A stretch of 15,830 nt of DNA from Pseudolabrys sp. (lineage in GTDB: Bacteria > Pseudomonadota > Alphaproteobacteria > Rhizobiales > Xanthobacteraceae): positions 10,225-26,054 of the forward strand of contig JAQSCR010000389.1 in assembly GCA_029945495.1 (NCBI GenBank), read 5' to 3'. The notes under the pieces are model-generated. The model searched no databases and was not told the DNA's origin. It worked only from the letters and a program-made list of their open reading frames with translations. A program made the translations under genes and the position numbers. Shown piece after piece: positions 7,442-14,197 of the stretch. Position 1 is the stretch's first letter; every line of letters starts with the position of its first letter.

Positions 7442-7496
7442 ATCGATCTACTCCTATTGTTCGATCCGGGCCGAACGGCTGACCCGATGAAAGCTC

Positions 7497-7519
7497 GCAG
7501 CCGGGGCAGTCCCGGCTGC
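7497..7519 (-). terminator. Hairpin between tail gene and Rap1a-like gene
   Basis: Nine-base perfect arms GCAGCCGGG and CCCGGCTGC flank a five-base loop, just after the stop at 7529-7531 of the Pro/Thr-rich frame. On the minus strand the stem is followed by GAGCTTTC rather than a clean T-run; the plus strand has CTTTTG. It probably ends or attenuates the caspase-like transcript before the Rap1a-like gene. Confidence 0.5.
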
Positions 7520-7528
7520 TTTTGTTGT

Positions 7529-9106
7529 TCACTTACAAACCTTCTTGCCGTTGACCATCGTGCACACCGGCTGCTTTGGCGGCGGCGCAGCGGGCCGCGG
7601 CGGCGGAGCGGGGCGTGCTACCGGAGCGGGTCGTGCGGCCGGTGCCGGGCGCGCCGCTGGCGGCGGTGACGGACGCGGCGGCAAGGGTCGTGCCGCAGGC
7701 GGCGTCGGGCGAGCGGCCGGTGGCGTCGGACGTGCCGCTGGCGGTGTCGGACGTGCGGCTGGCGGCGTCGGGCGGGCGGCCGGCGGGGTCGCGGGACGCA
7801 CGGTCGGCGGAGTTGCCGGCCGCACTGTGGGCGGTGTGACAGGTCGCACCGTCGGCGGGGTCGCAGTCGGCGGCGTAGCCGGTCGCCCGGTTGGCGGCGT
7901 AGCCGGTCGCACGGTCGGCGGCGTCGCGGTAGGCGGTGTAGCCGGCCGTGTTGTCGTCGGCGGCAAACCGGGCCGCTGACCCACGCTCGGTGTCGGCGGG
8001 GTCGGCGTTGCCGGGCGGACCGGAGTCGCGCCGGGCACCGGCGGCAAACCGGGCCGCGAAATGCTGGGACGCGTTCCCGGTGTTGTTCCAGGAGGCGTTG
8101 CCGGCGCCACGGTCGTACCGGGCGTTGGCGTTGTCGGCCTGACTGTCGTGGCGCCGGGCACGGCCGGCAACCCGGGACGTGTCGGGGTCGCGCCTGGCGT
8201 CACTGTCGTGCCGGGCGTTCCGGGACGGACGGTCGTCGTACCGGGTACCGGCGGCAGACCCGGACGGGTCGTCGTCGGACGGCCGGTCGTCGTTGTGCCA
8301 GGTGTCGCCGGTTGGACGGTGGGGGTCGACGGTGTGCCGGGACGTGGCGGCAAAGGCGGTCGTCCGGTTGTTGGTACGCCGGGTGTCACGCCGGGTGTGG
8401 TCGGGCGGCCGGTTGTCACGCCGGGTGTTGTTCCGGGCGTTGTCGGGCGGCCGGTGGTGGCGCCGGGGATTGTCGGCCGGCCGGATGGCGGAAGGGTCGG
8501 ACGGCCCGTCGTGGGCCGGCCAGTAGGCGTTCCAGGAGTTGTCGGGCGTCCGGTGGTGGTCACGCCCGGCGTTGTCGGCGTTGTCGGCGTTCCGGGCGTC
8601 GGACGTCCCGTCGTCGGTACTCCAGTTGTTGGCCGTCCCGTGATGGGCCGACCCGTCGTCGGCGTCCCGGTCGGACGGATGGTAAGGCCGGGCTTCTGGT
8701 TTGTTGTCCTTGTCTTGGTCTTGGCGAGATCCGAAGCGCGATCGATGCGCACGCCGGTGGCGGTGCGATTATTGGTGCGCACGATGCCAGTCTTGATGCG
8801 ATCGCGCGTGCGATCGGTTCCGGTGACGGTGCGGGTTCGCGTCCGGTCGCGAGGCGTGAATATCCGCACCGGATCGCCGCGCACCGACGGAATGCGATTG
8901 GGGATGAAATTGCGGTCGCGGTCGAAGTGGTGGCGCGGCGGCGGCGGCGGCAGGAACAGCGGCGCCAACAGGCCGAACACCGAAGGCTGCGCGTCGTAGC
9001 CTTCCGGATACACTTCATAGATGCCGACGGCTTCGTCGTAATAATCGGGCGGCAACGCCTCCGGCACCACGACATAATTCGGCGGCGGCGCGGGCTTCCC
9101 GCCGGC
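7529..9106 (-). CDS. Pro/Thr-rich tail of caspase-like protein (frameshifted)
   Basis: This is the out-of-frame continuation of the caspase-like gene that starts at 10227. Genuine-looking protein begins at about 9106 (APPPNYVVVPEALPPDYYDE), goes on to a tyrosine-rich stretch and a FGLLAPLFLPPPPPRHHFDR segment, then an Arg/Thr/Asp-rich part, then about 370 residues of repeats: GRPTTG and PGTTTGRP units first, RPATPPT units next, and five copies of AARPTPP near the end. The last residues are KQPVCTMVNGKKVCK, with two cysteines that could pair. The frame stays open further upstream (to 9514) but that part is only a shadow of the caspase frame. It has no ribosome site of its own. Joined by one added base, the full protein would have about 899 residues. 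The repeats suggest an extended spacer in the periplasm or on the cell surface. Confidence 0.6.
   Translation of the reverse strand, partial: AGGKPAPPPNYVVVPEALPPDYYDEAVGIYEVYPEGYDAQPSVFGLLAPLFLPPPPPRHHFDRDRNFIPNRIPSVRGDPVRIFTPRDRTRTRTVTGTDRTRDRIKTGIVRTNNRTATGVRIDRASDLAKTKTRTTNQKPGLTIRPTGTPTTGRPITGRPTTGVPTTGRPTPGTPTTPTTPGVTTTGRPTTPGTPTGRPTTGRPTLPPSGRPTIPGATTGRPTTPGTTPGVTTGRPTTPGVTPGVPTTGRPPLPPRPGTPSTPTVQPATPGTTTTGRPTTTRPGLPPVPGTTTVRPGTPGTTVTPGATPTRPGLPAVPGATTVRPTTPTPGTTVAPATPPGTTPGTRPSISRPGLPPVPGATPVRPATPTPPTPSVGQRPGLPPTTTRPATPPTATPPTVRPATPPTGRPATPPTATPPTVRPVTPPTVRPATPPTVRPATPPAARPTPPAARPTPPAARPTPPAARPTPPAARPLPPRPSPPPAARPAPAARPAPVARPAPPPRPAAPPPKQPVCTMVNGKKVCK
7575..8695 (-). repeat. Low-complexity Pro/Thr repeat DNA
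   Basis: GC-rich degenerate repeats encode the Pro/Thr tail. Around 7680-7790 the unit is 21 bases (AARPTPP per unit); elsewhere units of 15 to 24 bases encode TGRPT, TPGTT or RPATPP variants. The opposite strand reads as Gly/Val/Arg-rich frames, which are shadows. Such repeats readily change copy number and are also prone to assembly collapse. Confidence 0.7.
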
Positions 9107-10227
9107 GGCGGCGCTGTCGCCGCCGACAACTCGGCAAGCTGGTCCTGGGCTTCGGTGACGTGAGCGCCTTTCGGATAGCGCTTGAGATAATTCCAGTAGG
9201 CGCGTGTGGTGTTCTGCGCCAGCGTGCGCTGCCACAGCACCGCCTCGCGCCTGGTTTCGATGGTGTCCCACACCTGCGGCGCGAACGCGTGCTTCGGATA
9301 CAGTTCGATGAACCATTGATAGGTTTCGAGCGTGTCTTCTTCGACCGTAACGGCATAGGCCTCGTCGGGCGAGAGACCGCGCAACATTTCCTTGGTGACG
9401 TTGCGCTCTTCCTTTGGCGGAATGCGCGCGCCGCTCGGCGTCGCCTGCGGCGCCGGCGTTGCCGCTGTCGTTTCGAACAGGCGCACTTCGGCGGCGAGGT
9501 CCGACACCATCCATGGCGTCTGCGAACCGTTGGTCGCCTTGTTGACCTCCAGCCGCACCGCCCTGAAAATCTGCTCGATATCGAGGCCTGGTTGGCGCAT
9601 CTGCGTCACCAGCGCGCCGGTATAGAGGCTGTAGTCGCCGTCGCCATCGTCGGCGAGCGCGCCGGGCGCGGCCGCGAATGCCAGCAGCATGCCCGGAATG
9701 GATTCGCCCATGGCGAGACCCTTCGCCACAGGCTTGTCGCCGCCGGCGCCGAATTTATGATCGCGCGAGGCGTCGAGCACGACGATACGCGCGGCCAGCG
9801 GAATCTTGGCCAGTTCGTCGAGCAGATCGTTGAGGCGGAAGGCTTCGTTGGCGACGTCGGCGTCGCTGTTGATGACGGCATCGACGGGAATGAGATAGTT
9901 CGCGCCGTCCGACTGGGCGCCGTGGCCGGAGTAATAGACGATCGCCGCGCCGTCGGGGCCGCTGCCTGCGACCTTGTCGAGGAAATCGCGCAACGACTGG
10001 CCGATGGTCGCCTGATTGACGTCATGCAGTTCGGTGACGTCGTAGCCGGCCGCGCGCAACGTTTCGGCGACGATGGCCGCGTCGGTGGCGGGCGTCTTGA
10101 GTTTCGGCGCGCTGACGTAGGCGCTGTTGCCGATAACCAGTGCGTTGCGCGATTGTGCCAAAGCGGCGCCGGCAAAAGACACCAGCGTCAACGAGACAGC
10201 CAATCCGAATTGGACAATGCGCCCCAT
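8560..10227 (-). CDS. Caspase-like protein, catalytic Cys replaced by Ser
   Basis: It begins with a signal peptide (MGRIVQFGLAVSLTLVSFAGAALA, before QSRN). Residues 26 to about 260 form a caspase (peptidase C14) fold: NALVIGNSAYV, then VYYSGHGAQ with the catalytic His at 102, and VVLDASRDH, where the nucleophile position 154 is Ser instead of Cys. Residues about 275-375 carry two tetratricopeptide-like units (WFIELYPKHAFAPQVWDTI and YWNYLKRYPKGAHVTEAQDQL). After about residue 375 this frame turns into an Arg/Cys-rich nonsense stretch to 8560, while the neighbouring frame continues as a sensible Pro-rich protein, so only 10227 to about 9098 is real here. The start ATG follows AGAGGTGA at good spacing; a GTG at 10236 is less likely. 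It is a paralog of the next gene upstream, and an FNR/FixK-type box lies 89 bases before the start. Confidence 0.8.
   Translation of the reverse strand: MGRIVQFGLAVSLTLVSFAGAALAQSRNALVIGNSAYVSAPKLKTPATDAAIVAETLRAAGYDVTELHDVNQATIGQSLRDFLDKVAGSGPDGAAIVYYSGHGAQSDGANYLIPVDAVINSDADVANEAFRLNDLLDELAKIPLAARIVVLDASRDHKFGAGGDKPVAKGLAMGESIPGMLLAFAAAPGALADDGDGDYSLYTGALVTQMRQPGLDIEQIFRAVRLEVNKATNGSQTPWMVSDLAAEVRLFETTAATPAPQATPSGARIPPKEERNVTKEMLRGLSPDEAYAVTVEEDTLETYQWFIELYPKHAFAPQVWDTIETRREAVLWQRTLAQNTTRAYWNYLKRYPKGAHVTEAQDQLAELSAATAPPPAGSPRRRRIMSWCRRRCRPIITTKPSASMKCIRKATTRSLRCSACWRRCSCRRRRRATTSTATAISSPIAFRRCAAIRCGYSRLATGREPAPSPEPIARAIASRLASCAPIIAPPPACASIALRISPRPRQGQQTRSPALPSVRPGRRRRVGPSRDGQQLEYRRRDVRRPERRQRRQRRA
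9090..9106 (-). other. Apparent frameshift site
   Basis: Reading 5' to 3' on the minus strand, GCG GGA AGC CCG leaves the sensible frame; adding one base in the G-run (GCG GGG AAG CCC GCG CCG) restores it and joins the caspase/TPR part to the Pro/Thr tail. The site is a GGG run in very GC-rich repeats (9098-9100), where sequencing and replication both slip. No canonical X XXY YYZ slippery heptamer is present. Confidence 0.6.
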
Positions 10228-10315
10228 AATTCTCACCTCTGCGGCGCATCGAAATAATGGCTAAATCAAAATTGCGCGCGTAGTCTGTAAATTGCCTGTC
10301 CACGCGATCGTGACA

Positions 10316-10329
10316 TTGATGGAAATCAA
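10316..10329 (-). promoter_or_regulatory. FNR/FixK-type box
   Basis: TTGATGGAAATCAA is a perfect palindromic match to TTGAT-N4-ATCAA, the site of FNR, FnrN and FixK regulators. Its near edge is 89 bases before the ATG at 10227. With the usual class II spacing (-41.5) transcription would start near 10281 on the minus strand, where TTTACA could serve as a poor -10 box. Confidence 0.65.
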
Positions 10330-10402
10330 ACCGCGCGCAGCGAAATGAACGCGGGGCCGATACGAGAACCGACGGCTTGCGCCATCGTCCGGCGGGCGCG
10401 GC

Positions 10403-11218
10403 TTACCGGGGCGGCGCCGCTTCCGGTTCGCCGGCATTGGGTGGGACGGACGATTGATCGGGCGCGTCGAACAAACGCAATGCGCCGGTCAGGGCCGATG
10501 CCGACCAAGGGGCCTGCGCGCGGCGGGTCGCGGTGGTGACGGCAAGCCCGGCGGTCTTGAGAATGTCGACGATGTCGAGGCCGGGCTGGCGCATCGCCGT
10601 CACCAGCGCGCCGGTGTAGCGGCTGTACTCGCCATTGCCGTCATTGGTGAGCGCGCCGGGCGCGGCCGAATAGGCCAGCAGCATCCCGGGCGTCGGGCGC
10701 AACGGCACCAGGCCTTGGCGCGGCGGCCTGCCGGCGCCGCCAATCGGCAGATCGCGCGCGGCGTCGAGAATGACGATGCGCGCGGACGCAGGCGTCGCCG
10801 CCAGTTCGTCAAGCAGTTCGCGCAGACTGAAGGCTTCTTTGGCCAGATCGGCGTCGATCTCGATCGGCGCATCGACGGGAATGAGATAATTCTCACCTTT
10901 CCACTGTGCGCCGTAACCGGAGTAATAGACAAAGGCTGTGCCATCGGGGCCGCTGGCCGTGAGTTTGTCGAGAAAATCGCGCAGCGCCTGGCCGATGGTC
11001 GCGCGCGTCAGGTCGTGCAGTTCGGTGACGTCATAGCCGGCGGCTTGCAGGGTCTCGGCAACGATCGCCGCATCGGTGGCGGGCGTCTTCAGCGCCGGGA
11101 GGACGGTGTAGGCGCCATTGCCGATGACGAGCGCATTGCGCGGCTGCGCCAGCGCAACGCCGGTCGCGGCGACAAGCATGACGATGCCAGCCACAACTGC
11201 CTGGGCGATGCGGATCAC
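10403..11218 (-). CDS. Caspase-like pseudoenzyme (both catalytic residues lost)
   Basis: This 271-residue paralog of the neighbouring caspase-like protein aligns to it without gaps over the first 155 residues. A signal peptide (IRIAQAVVAGIVMLVAATGVALA, before QPRN) precedes the caspase fold. The catalytic His position reads VYYSGYGAQ (Tyr at 102) and the Cys position reads VILDAARD (Ala at 154), so it should not be a protease of the usual type. It ends soon after the fold with a short Pro/Ala-rich tail and lacks the TPR-like and Pro/Thr parts of its neighbour. I chose the GTG at 11218: TGAGGGA lies upstream at good spacing, the resulting N-terminus matches the paralog residue for residue in position, and ATGs further up (11260, 11293) would add an uncharged-poor leader and the farthest would overlap the FNR-type box. 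It precedes its paralog by 175 bases. Confidence 0.8.
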   Translation of the reverse strand: MIRIAQAVVAGIVMLVAATGVALAQPRNALVIGNGAYTVLPALKTPATDAAIVAETLQAAGYDVTELHDLTRATIGQALRDFLDKLTASGPDGTAFVYYSGYGAQWKGENYLIPVDAPIEIDADLAKEAFSLRELLDELAATPASARIVILDAARDLPIGGAGRPPRQGLVPLRPTPGMLLAYSAAPGALTNDGNGEYSRYTGALVTAMRQPGLDIVDILKTAGLAVTTATRRAQAPWSASALTGALRLFDAPDQSSVPPNAGEPEAAPPR

Positions 11219-11292
11219 TTTCAATTCCCTCAGCCTGTGCCGAACGGCGAAGACGTTCATGAACAGTGTCGGAGTTCGGTGCGCGCGCGGCA

Positions 11293-11306
11293 TTGACCGA
11301 GGTCAA
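11293..11306 (-). promoter_or_regulatory. FNR/FixK-type box
   Basis: TTGACCGAGGTCAA is a perfect palindrome matching TTGAY-N4-RTCAA. Its near edge is 74 bases before the GTG at 11218. It also lies 161 bases upstream of the plus-strand NDUFA12-like gene at 11468, so it could act on either, but the spacing fits the caspase-like gene better and the paralogous gene has the same arrangement. Confidence 0.6.
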
Positions 11307-11467
11307 TTCGGTCGCGCCAGTGGTGAGGCGGCACGGATAAGAGGAGCCATAGGGACGGGGAGAATGCGGCTGCGCCCAGGCCCGCACGCTGGACACCGGG
11401 GCTGCGAGGTGGCAAAACGGCCGCGTCTTCATCGAAGACAAGTCCCCAACCGAAATGCACGGCGGCG

Positions 11468-11872
11468 ATGAAAATTTTCCTGCTGAAGCTGTTTACCTGG
11501 TGGAATTCGCAGACCTTCGGAACCCAGTTCTGGACCTGGAAGTACGGCGAAGCGGTCGGCAGCGACGAATTCGGCAACAAATATTACCGCACCCGCGGCG
11601 GCAAGATCGATCCGACGCTGCTCTTCGAGCGGCGTTGGGTGATCTATAACGGCTATGCCGAGCCATCGACGGTGCCGGTGTCTTGGCACGGCTGGCTGCA
11701 TCACACTGTCGATGTGCCGCCGACGCAGGAAAACTATCAGCCGCGCGACTGGCAGAAGCCGCACCGGGCCAACATGACCGGCACGCCCGCCGCCTATCGT
11801 CCGGCGGGCTCGACCCTGGCGTCCGGCCACCGGCCGAAGGCGACTGGGGACTACAAGGCCTGGAATCCTTAA
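11468..11872 (+). CDS. NDUFA12-like NADH:ubiquinone oxidoreductase subunit
   Basis: This 134-residue protein matches the NDUFA12 / 17.2-kDa family of respiratory complex I accessory subunits, which alphaproteobacteria share with mitochondria. Visible hallmarks are FGTQFWTWKYGEAVG near the start, DEFGNKYYRTRGG, RRWVIYNGYAEPSTVP, and WHGWLHHTVDVPPT, followed by a Pro-rich C-terminal tail ending DYKAWNP. In this family the protein sits on the matrix/cytoplasmic side of complex I near the membrane arm; it carries no cofactor. It has no signal peptide. The ribosome site is weak (GGCGGCG). The genes for the core complex are not in this window. It precedes a DUF2155 gene on the same strand, an arrangement I recall as conserved in Rhizobiales. 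Confidence 0.9.
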   Translation: MKIFLLKLFTWWNSQTFGTQFWTWKYGEAVGSDEFGNKYYRTRGGKIDPTLLFERRWVIYNGYAEPSTVPVSWHGWLHHTVDVPPTQENYQPRDWQKPHRANMTGTPAAYRPAGSTLASGHRPKATGDYKAWNP

Positions 11873-11989
11873 GCTGCGCCGAGGCGCGGCCGCCCTTCCG
11901 CCGCCGCATTCGCCATGTTAACCGGACGCGTCGAGTGGACGAAGGTTCGCGAATCCACGCATTTGTCCCCGCGGGAAAGCCCTGTTCTG

Positions 11990-12952
11990 ATGGTGCGATC
12001 CAGGCTCACAGCCGGTCTGCTGGCAGTCCTTTCGGCAGCGACCGCTTTGGCGTGTTTGAACGCGCCGGCCGCGGCCCAGTTCGGCTCGATTTTCAGTGAT
12101 AGCCCGCCGCGACCGCCGGGGAATGTGCCGGGCGCGCCGCCGGCCGACGTGCCGCGTGGGCAACAAGACGTGCCCAGCCGCGTCGACGTGCGCCGGCCGA
12201 ACCTCGATGCCGACCGGCCGCCGTCGCAACCGCAGGCGCCGCCGATGGCGCTGCCGCCGTCGAGCCGGCCGGGTGGCGGAACCATCCAGTCGCAGCCTTT
12301 GGCGCCGCCGCCGGGCGCGACCGCCGCGCCGCCGGCCGCCGTGCCTTTAGCGCCGCTGCCGCCGCAAGGCGAGGCCCCGCAGGGCACAGCCCGCACCACC
12401 CCGACGCTGCCCGGCCTGCCGCCGGGCGTCCGCCAGCCGCGCGGCACGCCGGAGCCCGCCGATACCTCGCCGCAGCCGGGCGACGAGGTGGTGGTGGCGC
12501 CGCCGCCGCAGCGCATCGCCAATCCGAGTGCCGTGTTCTCCGGTCTCGACAAGATCACCGGCCGCATTATCTCGTTCGACGTCGCCATCAACGAGACCGT
12601 GCAGTTCGGCGCATTGCAGGTGACGCCACGCGTCTGCTATTCGCGGCCGCCGACCGAGACGCCCAACACCGATGCCTTCGTGCAAGTCGATGAAGTGACC
12701 CTGCAAGGCGAGGTCAAACGCATTTTCGACGGCTGGATGTTCGCGGCCAGCCCCGGCCTGCATGCGGTCGAGCATCCGATCTACGACGTGTGGATTACCG
12801 ACTGCAAAGGCGGCGCCAGTCCTGAAGTCGCCGAAGCGCCAGTCGCGCCGGCGGCAAAGCCGGCCGCGAAACCGGCGGCCCGTCCGCCGGCCCAGCCGCG
12901 TCCGCCGCAGCCGCGCGCGCAGCAGCCCGCTTTGGCGCCGACGCTTCGCTAG
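11990..12952 (+). CDS. DUF2155 domain secreted protein
   Basis: The 320-residue product starts with a signal peptide (MVRSRLTAGLLAVLSAATALA to about AAAQF). Residues 35-180 are a Pro/Ala/Gly-rich, low-complexity region. The DUF2155 domain occupies about 185-285: SAVFSGLDKITGRIISFDV, VQFGALQVTPRVCYSRPP, ETPNTDAFVQVDEV, IFDGWMFAASPGLHAVEHP and IYDVWITDC, with two conserved cysteines. A second Pro/Ala-rich tail ends the protein. The function of DUF2155 proteins is not known; they are periplasmic in alphaproteobacteria. The frame is open back to 11915, but the ATG at 11990 has GGGAAAG upstream and starts a clean signal peptide. It lies 117 bases after the NDUFA12-like gene and its stop codon abuts that of aat. 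Confidence 0.88.
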   Translation: MVRSRLTAGLLAVLSAATALACLNAPAAAQFGSIFSDSPPRPPGNVPGAPPADVPRGQQDVPSRVDVRRPNLDADRPPSQPQAPPMALPPSSRPGGGTIQSQPLAPPPGATAAPPAAVPLAPLPPQGEAPQGTARTTPTLPGLPPGVRQPRGTPEPADTSPQPGDEVVVAPPPQRIANPSAVFSGLDKITGRIISFDVAINETVQFGALQVTPRVCYSRPPTETPNTDAFVQVDEVTLQGEVKRIFDGWMFAASPGLHAVEHPIYDVWITDCKGGASPEVAEAPVAPAAKPAAKPAARPPAQPRPPQPRAQQPALAPTLR

Positions 12953-12960
12953 CTAGCTAG
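12949..12960. other. Abutting convergent stop codons in CTAG repeat
   Basis: Three tandem CTAG units contain the TAG stop of the DUF2155 gene (12950-12952) and, on the other strand, the TAG stop of aat (12953-12955). No base separates the two genes, and there is no terminator hairpin between them, so their transcripts must overlap at the 3' ends. Confidence 0.8.
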
Positions 12961-13624
12961 CGAGTTGCGCCAGCGCCTCAGCCCCAGTCAGCGCGCGGTG
13001 CGTCGGTAGCGCCGCGAAGTCGGCTTCACCGGCGAGCGCTTCTTCCAGCAGCCGGTGATAGCGCTTCTTCGGCACATCGACCGCGCCGAAGGTCTTCAAA
13101 TGCTCGGTGACGTATTGCGTGTCGCACAGGCGATAGCCGCCGGCGCGCAGCCGCGCGATCAGGTGCACCAGCGCGATCTTCGAGGCGTCGCGGACACGGT
13201 GGAACATGCTTTCGCCGAAGAAAGCGCGGCCGAGCGACACGCCATAAAGCCCGCCGACCAGATCGTCGCCGTTATAGACCTCGACGGTATGGCAATGGCC
13301 GAGGTCGTAAAGCGAGCGGTAGATGTTGCGGATGCGGGCGTTGATCCAGGTCTTGTCGCGGTCCGGCTGCGGCGTGGCGCAACCCTCGATCACCGCGTCG
13401 AAGTCGCGGTCGACCCAGACGGTGAGCGGCGTCGTACGCACGGTGCGCGCCAGCCGCGACGACACATGGAACCCTTGCAGCGGGATGATGCCGCGTTGTT
13501 CTGGCTCGATCCAGTACAGCGCCGGGTCGTCCGCGCTTTCCGCCATCGGGAAAATGCCGCAGGCATAGGCCTTCAGCAGCACTTCCGGGGTGATCTCGAT
13601 GAAGGTGTTCTCGCGATTGGCCAT
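12953..13624 (-). CDS. aat: Leucyl/phenylalanyl-tRNA--protein transferase
   Basis: Aat moves Leu or Phe from tRNA to proteins with N-terminal Arg or Lys, marking them for ClpS/ClpAP degradation (N-end rule). The 223-residue length is normal for alphaproteobacteria. Hallmarks are ACGIFPMAES and WIEPEQRGIIPL in the N-terminal part, CHTVEVYNGDDLVGG, the signature YGVSLGRAFFGESMFHR, and LCDTQYVTEHLKTFGAVDV near the end. It acts in the cytoplasm. The ribosome site is weak (GGCGAGATATCGCAACC before ATG). It shares the strand with accB-accC, which in related genomes lie directly upstream as I recall, but here a plus-strand response regulator gene separates them, so aat needs its own promoter in 13625-13788. 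Confidence 0.96.
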   Translation of the reverse strand: MANRENTFIEITPEVLLKAYACGIFPMAESADDPALYWIEPEQRGIIPLQGFHVSSRLARTVRTTPLTVWVDRDFDAVIEGCATPQPDRDKTWINARIRNIYRSLYDLGHCHTVEVYNGDDLVGGLYGVSLGRAFFGESMFHRVRDASKIALVHLIARLRAGGYRLCDTQYVTEHLKTFGAVDVPKKRYHRLLEEALAGEADFAALPTHRALTGAEALAQLAS

Positions 13625-13685
13625 GGTTGCGATATCTCGCCGGGTTTCATTCTTCGCAAGCCTTCATCCAAGCATGCGAGATATT

Positions 13686-13705
13686 AACCCCCCGGTTACT
13701 ATAAT
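13686..13705 (+). promoter_or_regulatory. Possible operator/promoter before response regulator
   Basis: A perfect TATAAT (13700-13705) lies just after a palindrome TAACC-CCCC-GGTTA ending at 13701. No TTGACA-like hexamer is found at 16-18 bases upstream, so promoter activity may depend on a regulator bound at the palindrome. It lies between divergent aat and the response regulator gene (start 13789). Confidence 0.3.
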
Positions 13706-13788
13706 CGCATCAACTTTCCGAAAGCTTGAACATTGTGCCGGCCAAGGCGTTGGCTACGGTGACAGGTTTAAACCAAGGATTGCTGGCC

Positions 13789-14181
13789 ATGGCACGCACC
13801 GCTGAACCTCGCACGGTCTTGCTGGTCGAAGACGAACTCCTCATCAGCCACTTCGTCGCCGAGGAACTCAGCGAATACGGCTTCGCCGTCCATGAGTCGG
13901 CCACGGCGGAGGACGCGCTGCGCTACATCGATTCCGGCGCCGCGGTGGATGTGCTGTTCACCGACATCAATCTGCCAGGCAGCATCGACGGCACGGAACT
14001 GGCGATCCGGGTACGCGCCATCCGGCCGGAACTGCCGATCGTCTATGCCTCCGGCCGCTACGCTGCGTCGGGGCCGGAACGGATGGTATCGCGCTCGGTG
14101 TTCGTGCCCAAGCCCTACCAGCCGTCTGATGTCTGCACGCTGCTGGCACGGCTGACGGAAGAAGTCGGGATGCGGCACTGA
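13789..14181 (+). CDS. Single-domain response regulator (CheY-like receiver)
   Basis: The 130-residue protein is one receiver domain without an output domain. Acidic residues E14 and D15 (VLLVEDELLI), the phosphate-accepting D59 (LFTDINLPG), the Ser/Thr position S88 (VYASG) and K108 (VFVPKPY) are all present, so phosphotransfer should work. It probably relays or sinks phosphate for a histidine kinase not in this window, or acts by protein contact. The ATG at 13789 has AAGGAT nine bases upstream; an in-frame TTG at 13726 is unlikely. It is convergent with accC (16 bases between the stops) and divergent from aat, so it looks like an insertion into the accBC-aat neighbourhood. Confidence 0.92.
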   Translation: MARTAEPRTVLLVEDELLISHFVAEELSEYGFAVHESATAEDALRYIDSGAAVDVLFTDINLPGSIDGTELAIRVRAIRPELPIVYASGRYAASGPERMVSRSVFVPKPYQPSDVCTLLARLTEEVGMRH

Positions 14182-14197
14182 TGTCGCCGGTAACGGC

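Noticed and set aside
7545..8999. Gly/Val/Arg-rich plus-strand frames in the repeat region
   Set aside because: They are the reverse complement of the Pro/Thr repeats; the minus strand gives a protein continuous with a signal-peptide gene.
9084..9125. Programmed -1 ribosomal frameshift
   Set aside because: No X XXY YYZ slippery heptamer is found in the incoming frame; a plain indel or sequencing error explains it more simply.
9160..11296. Plus-strand frames opposite the caspase-like genes (9160-10257 and 10454-11296)
   Set aside because: Antisense shadows with no domain character; the minus-strand genes have signal peptides, a known fold and ribosome sites.
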